Assembly: GCF_000230835.1 (NCBI RefSeq)
Contig: NZ_CM001240.1
Location: 4,165,779-4,229,778, forward strand
Direction of reading: 5' to 3'
Origin: Clostridium sp. DL-VIII
GTDB taxonomy: Bacteria > Bacillota > Clostridia > Clostridiales > Clostridiaceae
DNA length: 64,000 nt
The translations under genes and the position numbers were made by a program. This document shows positions 60,831 to 64,000 of the stretch, piece after piece (within the stretch, counting starts at the first letter, position 1; every line of letters begins with the position of its first letter). The notes below the pieces were generated by a model. That model was not told the DNA's origin. It saw only the letters and a program-made list of their open reading frames with translations, and ran no database searches.

Positions 60831-61769
60831 TTACTCTGCTTTTACTTTTTTCATTTCTTCAATCATAACTGGAAGAATCTCTGTTACATTTCCAACAATA
60901 CTTACATTAGCAATTTCAAAAATTGGAGCTTCCTCATCTTTATTAATTGCCACAATATAACCAGAACCTGTCATTCCAGATGTATGTTGTGTTGCTCCAG
61001 AAATACCACATGCAATATAAAGTTTTGGTGCTACAATCTTTCCTGATTGTCCAACTTGATGTGCACGAGAAATCCATCCATCCTCAATAGCTGGTCTTGT
61101 TGCACCAACTACACCACCAAGCACACTAGCTAATTCTTCAACAAGTTTGAAATTTTCTGCATTTCCCATTCCACGTCCACCAGAAACAATAACCTCAGCC
61201 TCTTCTAAATTAACTGATTCAGAAATTTCTTTTACTGTATCAATAATTTTTGCCTTAATGGCATCAGCTGAAATTTCTATCTTCTTTTCTGTAACTCCTG
61301 CATTTGAAGCAGCTTCTGGTTTTGGAAAACTTCCATTTCTAACTGTAACTACAGCTGTACCATCTACTTCAATATGTTCTAAAATTGTTCCACCATAAGC
61401 TGGTCTAGTATATATAACTTTGTCGTCAGTTTTATTCATTCCTATTACATCACTTACGCATCCTAAACTCATACGTCCCGCAATACGTGGTGCAATGTCT
61501 TTAGCTGCTGTTGTGTTTGCTAATAAAATAATATCTGGGTTTTGTTCTTTAACAGTTTCTGATAATACTTCTGTTAATGTATCACAATCTGTAGCAGCAT
61601 CTATAAAAATAACTGGAATCCCCAAATCTGCCACTGTTTCTGAAGCTGCCCTGCTGCCTACTATAAGAGCTGCTGCTTCCGCATCTAATGCCTTTACTGC
61701 GCTAATAAGTTCGAGACTTCCACCTAGTACTTTTTCTCCATCTGTTTCAATAAACAATAATGCTTTCAT
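60831..61769 (-). CDS. etfA: Electron transfer flavoprotein alpha subunit
   Basis: A 312-residue EtfA. The C-terminal FAD domain has SGGRGMGNAENFKLVEELAS, VGATRPAIEDGWISRAHQVG, GQSGKIVAPKLYIACGISGA and GSGYIVAINKDEEAPIFEIA. No N-terminal ferredoxin domain is present in this reading. Start follows AAGGAGG. The Etf carries electrons between flavin dehydrogenases; here its partners are LctD and probably the acyl-CoA dehydrogenase. It lies 19 bp downstream of etfB. Confidence 0.95.
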   Translation of the reverse strand: MKALLFIETDGEKVLGGSLELISAVKALDAEAAALIVGSRAASETVADLGIPVIFIDAATDCDTLTEVLSETVKEQNPDIILLANTTAAKDIAPRIAGRMSLGCVSDVIGMNKTDDKVIYTRPAYGGTILEHIEVDGTAVVTVRNGSFPKPEAASNAGVTEKKIEISADAIKAKIIDTVKEISESVNLEEAEVIVSGGRGMGNAENFKLVEELASVLGGVVGATRPAIEDGWISRAHQVGQSGKIVAPKLYIACGISGATQHTSGMTGSGYIVAINKDEEAPIFEIANVSIVGNVTEILPVMIEEMKKVKAE

Positions 61770-61788
61770 ACTTTCTTTTCCTCCTTAA

Positions 61789-62574
61789 TTAGATTGCTTT
61801 ATCTTTTTTCATTTGCTCTATAACAGCACTTACTGAAATTGCAGCATCTTTCTCTTGAATTTTGATACCAGCCTCTTTCTTAGGAGGTGCAACATATTGA
61901 ATGCAATGTACTTTTGCTTGTTTTACCTCTCCAATTTCTGCTGCTGAATAAGTTGGAATTACCGCCTTACGGCTTGCCATCTTAGTTTTAATAGTAGGAT
62001 AACGTGGATCATAATCTGGTTTACTTACTGTGATTACAGCTGGAGATTCTAAAGAAACTAAATTATATCCTTCTTCAGTTTCTTGATGAACTTCCATTCC
62101 ATTATCTTTCAAAGCTATTTCAATTGCGCTGCTAATAAAACCTGTTTTTAATTTTTCAGCAAGCATAGCTCCTACTTGACCAGTAATTTCATCTGTAGAT
62201 TCCTTTCCACAAAGAATTAAATCAAATTTTTCACCCTTGTCCTTTTCAATTTTATGAATAGCATCTGCCAAGACTTCAGCTGTTCCCATAGCATCTAAAT
62301 CTGCATATAAATCATCTTTTACAAAGAATGCTTCTTTAGCTCCTACAGCAAGACAATTTTTTAATGTGTTTAAAGAATCATCAGCTCCAACAGTTAATAC
62401 ACTAACCATTCCACCATTAGCCTCAACAAAACGAACTGCTAGCTCTAATGCATACGTATCAAATGCATTTGCTACCAAACTTACTCCATTTAGATTAGGT
62501 TTTTTCTTCTCATTATCCAAATGAATTTCAATGGAATCATCCGGAACCTGCTTCACACATAACAGAATATTCAT
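61789..62574 (-). CDS. etfB: Electron transfer flavoprotein beta subunit
   Basis: A 261-residue EtfB with MNILLCVKQVPDDSIEIHLD, LKNCLAVGAKEAFFVKD, LILCGKESTDEITGQVGAML (nucleotide-binding) and SKPDYDPRYPTIKTKMASRK. It binds the second flavin/AMP site. The start at 62574 follows GGAGAGGG; the 28-codon upstream extension has no ribosome site. It heads the lactate gene set, with a FadR-type operator 130 bp upstream. Confidence 0.95.
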   Translation of the reverse strand: MNILLCVKQVPDDSIEIHLDNEKKKPNLNGVSLVANAFDTYALELAVRFVEANGGMVSVLTVGADDSLNTLKNCLAVGAKEAFFVKDDLYADLDAMGTAEVLADAIHKIEKDKGEKFDLILCGKESTDEITGQVGAMLAEKLKTGFISSAIEIALKDNGMEVHQETEEGYNLVSLESPAVITVSKPDYDPRYPTIKTKMASRKAVIPTYSAAEIGEVKQAKVHCIQYVAPPKKEAGIKIQEKDAAISVSAVIEQMKKDKAI

Positions 62575-62704
62575 ACTTTCCCTCTCCTTTATCCCTTTAT
62601 ATTTGTTAAAGTGTTTTTTTATAAAAGCATTGTGTGTTTGAATAGTTAGAAACATCATTTCATAACTATTTTTCTATTTACATCCTACACAAAGCATTGC
62701 AAAT

Positions 62705-62715
62705 TGGTCATACCA
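62705..62715 (-). promoter_or_regulatory. FadR/LldR-type operator before etfB
   Basis: TGGTCATACCA is a perfect TGGT-N3-ACCA palindrome, extended to AATTGG/CCAATT. It shares its core with the two sites before lctP, linking the two transcription units to one regulator. Confidence 0.72.
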
Positions 62716-62892
62716 ATTTATAAATCAATTTTACCACATGAAAACGAATACTTCAATGATTTATTTAAAAATAATTTCATAATATTTCCCTAAAATTATA
62801 AAATTATTCTTTTAAATATTGTAAAAGCCCTAAATTCAGACCTTCTCTGATCCAATAATGTAAATAAAGTAAAACTAATATACAAAAAAACA

Positions 62893-62912
62893 CGCAGTAA
62901 TTTTATTCTGCG
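62893..62912 (-). terminator. Terminator of the AraC-family gene
   Basis: CGCAG pairs with CTGCG across a 10-base loop; on the minus strand it is followed by TGTTTTTTTG. It lies 64 bp after the stop. Confidence 0.75.
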
Positions 62913-62976
62913 CGTAAATATTATCTTTATTTAATACAAATTTATTTTCTTGATCCTTTTATAATCTTAAAATTTA

Positions 62977-63831
62977 TTATTGCTGTTTTGAAAACTCCCG
63001 CGAAGCCTTCCTAAATTCTGTTGGTGTTATGTCTTTCTTAGCAGTAAATTGTTTTATAAAATATGTATCATACTCAAATCCAGTAGCATTTGCAATTTCA
63101 TTTAAACTCATATCTGTATGAGTCAAAAGATCTTCAGCTACTTTTAAGCGATATGAAATCAAGTATCCTATTGCTGTACATCCATATAAATCTTGAAACA
63201 TTCTATTTAATGACACTCGATTCAAATGAGCATATCTTGTTAAATCTTCTAAAGTTATTTTATCAGAATAGTTTATGTATATATATTCTAAGGCTAAGTT
63301 AACAGGCAATTTTTCGCTATGGTGGTTAAACTCCTCAAGTAAACCAAGGATTTGTATTAAATACTTTTTTATTCTGCACACCCAAAGAGAATCACTCTGT
63401 GCATATACTTCAGTTCCCATAATAAAAAACCACTCATATAATTTTGGATAGGCTTTCTCAATTGCAGTATATACCCCAGTATTAATATTATCCTTTTTAA
63501 AAAGTGAAAGACCTCTTTTTATCTTTAGATTAGTTGACAGATAGCCATTAGTTTCTGAAAAATGAGCTGTATTAAAAAATTCAGGATGAAAACAAAATGA
63601 TTGAGAAGCTACATTACACTTTTCAAGAACTTGTATTTTATCCTCCATCGATAAACAAAGGATACTTGGAGCTGCAATTTTTATAGAACTATCATTCAAT
63701 TGTAAATGCATACTTCCACTCGTAATAAAAGTTATAGTTAAACGATCCCTATAAGGAAGATTTATAAAATTTTCATTTGCAATAAATTCAATATATACAG
63801 TTCTATTCTTGTGACGATCCACCTGTGGCAT
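62977..63831 (-). CDS. AraC-family transcriptional regulator
   Basis: A 284-residue protein with an N-terminal cupin-type sensing half (FITSGSMHLQLNDSSIKIAA) and a C-terminal AraC HTH pair (NYSDKITLEDLTRYAHLNRV, then SLNEIANATGFEYDTYFIKQ and ending FRKASREF). Start 63831 has TGGAGG seven bases upstream; the TTG-initiated longer frame is unlikely. It lies upstream of etfB on the same strand, with a terminator between, so it is a separate transcript. Whether it regulates lactate genes is unknown. Confidence 0.9.
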   Translation of the reverse strand: MPQVDRHKNRTVYIEFIANENFINLPYRDRLTITFITSGSMHLQLNDSSIKIAAPSILCLSMEDKIQVLEKCNVASQSFCFHPEFFNTAHFSETNGYLSTNLKIKRGLSLFKKDNINTGVYTAIEKAYPKLYEWFFIMGTEVYAQSDSLWVCRIKKYLIQILGLLEEFNHHSEKLPVNLALEYIYINYSDKITLEDLTRYAHLNRVSLNRMFQDLYGCTAIGYLISYRLKVAEDLLTHTDMSLNEIANATGFEYDTYFIKQFTAKKDITPTEFRKASREFSKQQ

Positions 63832-63926
63832 AAACATTCCTCCATTGGGCACATTAAAATAAATAATTAATTCAAACTGCCATTGATATTTTTCATTAAT
63901 TAAGGGCAAATAGTTTTATTATCTTT

Positions 63927-63957
63927 CTAACTATACTTTTACAAATAGTATAGTTAG
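63927..63957. repeat. Inverted repeat at the right edge
   Basis: CTAACTATA (63927-63935) pairs with TATAGTTAG (63949-63957). It lies between the AraC gene start and the window edge; either a terminator of a gene further right or an operator. Confidence 0.5.
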
Positions 63958-64000
63958 AAGCTTCATTTATCACATTGTATCATATTTTCTAAATGATAAA

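Noticed and set aside
1..64000. CRISPR arrays, tRNA and rRNA genes, prophage
   Set aside because: No regularly spaced direct repeats, no tRNA cloverleaf or GGTTCGAATCC-like TPsiC arm, no rRNA segments and no phage structural genes were noticed; the endolysin and holin-like genes alone do not make a prophage.

Overview
This 64-kb window is low-GC, densely coding DNA whose protein families and translation signals (strong GGAGG ribosome sites, short intergenic gaps) point to a Clostridium sensu stricto chromosome, probably close to the C. beijerinckii / C. saccharoperbutylacetonicum / C. butyricum group. The group call is inference from gene content: clostridial UviA/TcdR-type sigma factors, a Kdp operon with extra tiny hydrophobic ORFs, and a lactate/Etf/acyl-CoA dehydrogenase cluster. 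I saw no rRNA, tRNA, CRISPR array or complete prophage.

Region by region. 0-11.6 kb: partial GNAT gene; a phage-type endolysin with two LysM domains; a lipoprotein; two paralogous UviA/TcdR-like sigma factors, the second followed directly by a UviB/BhlA holin-like gene; a small secreted protein; a SWIM-finger + SNF2 helicase pair; a TetR gene; a histidine-phosphatase-like protein; and a BspA-type leucine-rich-repeat surface protein. A ~110-150 bp hairpin-bearing repeat occurs three times here. 11.7-23.8 kb: an accessory redox/stress region with three EFR1 flavodoxin-ferredoxin proteins, a ferredoxin-nitroreductase, a SnoaL-like protein, several regulators (AraC, MarR-GNAT fusion, TetR), a ketopantoate-reductase-like gene and an intact ISL3-type insertion sequence with 8-bp target duplication. 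A palindromic operator (GGAAT-N4-ATTCC) lies inside or beside near-consensus promoters at three loci in the first 21 kb, suggesting one TetR regulon. 23.9-33.6 kb: decayed PTS and chemoreceptor genes, a DODA-type dioxygenase, two more small secreted paralogues, uridine-kinase-like, radical SAM, XRE/DUF2975, a second ketopantoate-reductase-like gene, an isochorismatase-like hydrolase and two acetyltransferases.

33.7-44.8 kb: potassium uptake. The minus-strand operon runs small ORF-kdpF-kdpA-kdpB-kdpC-kdpD-kdpE, with TTTATAC repeats at its promoter, followed upstream by kup. kdpD appears to start at an ATA codon. 45-55.8 kb: a glycine-repeat protein, flavodoxin/HxlR pair, small ORFs, a solute-binding protein, gene remnants, an ArsR + ferredoxin-nitroreductase pair with matching operators, a membrane protein with HExxH, acetyltransferases, methyltransferases and a MerR-methyltransferase fusion with a classic 19-bp-spacer promoter. 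55.9-64 kb: lactate oxidation genes etfB-etfA, lctP, FAD-linked lactate dehydrogenase and an acyl-CoA dehydrogenase, with FadR/LldR-type TGGT-N3-ACCA sites before etfB and lctP, then an AraC regulator.

How the genes may work together: the sigma factor, holin and endolysin form a plausible domesticated lysis/release module; the Kdp sensor-regulator pair controls the high-affinity K+ pump; EtfAB could carry electrons for both lactate dehydrogenase and the acyl-CoA dehydrogenase. Start codons were chosen by ribosome-site spacing, so several proteins are shorter than the longest open frame.
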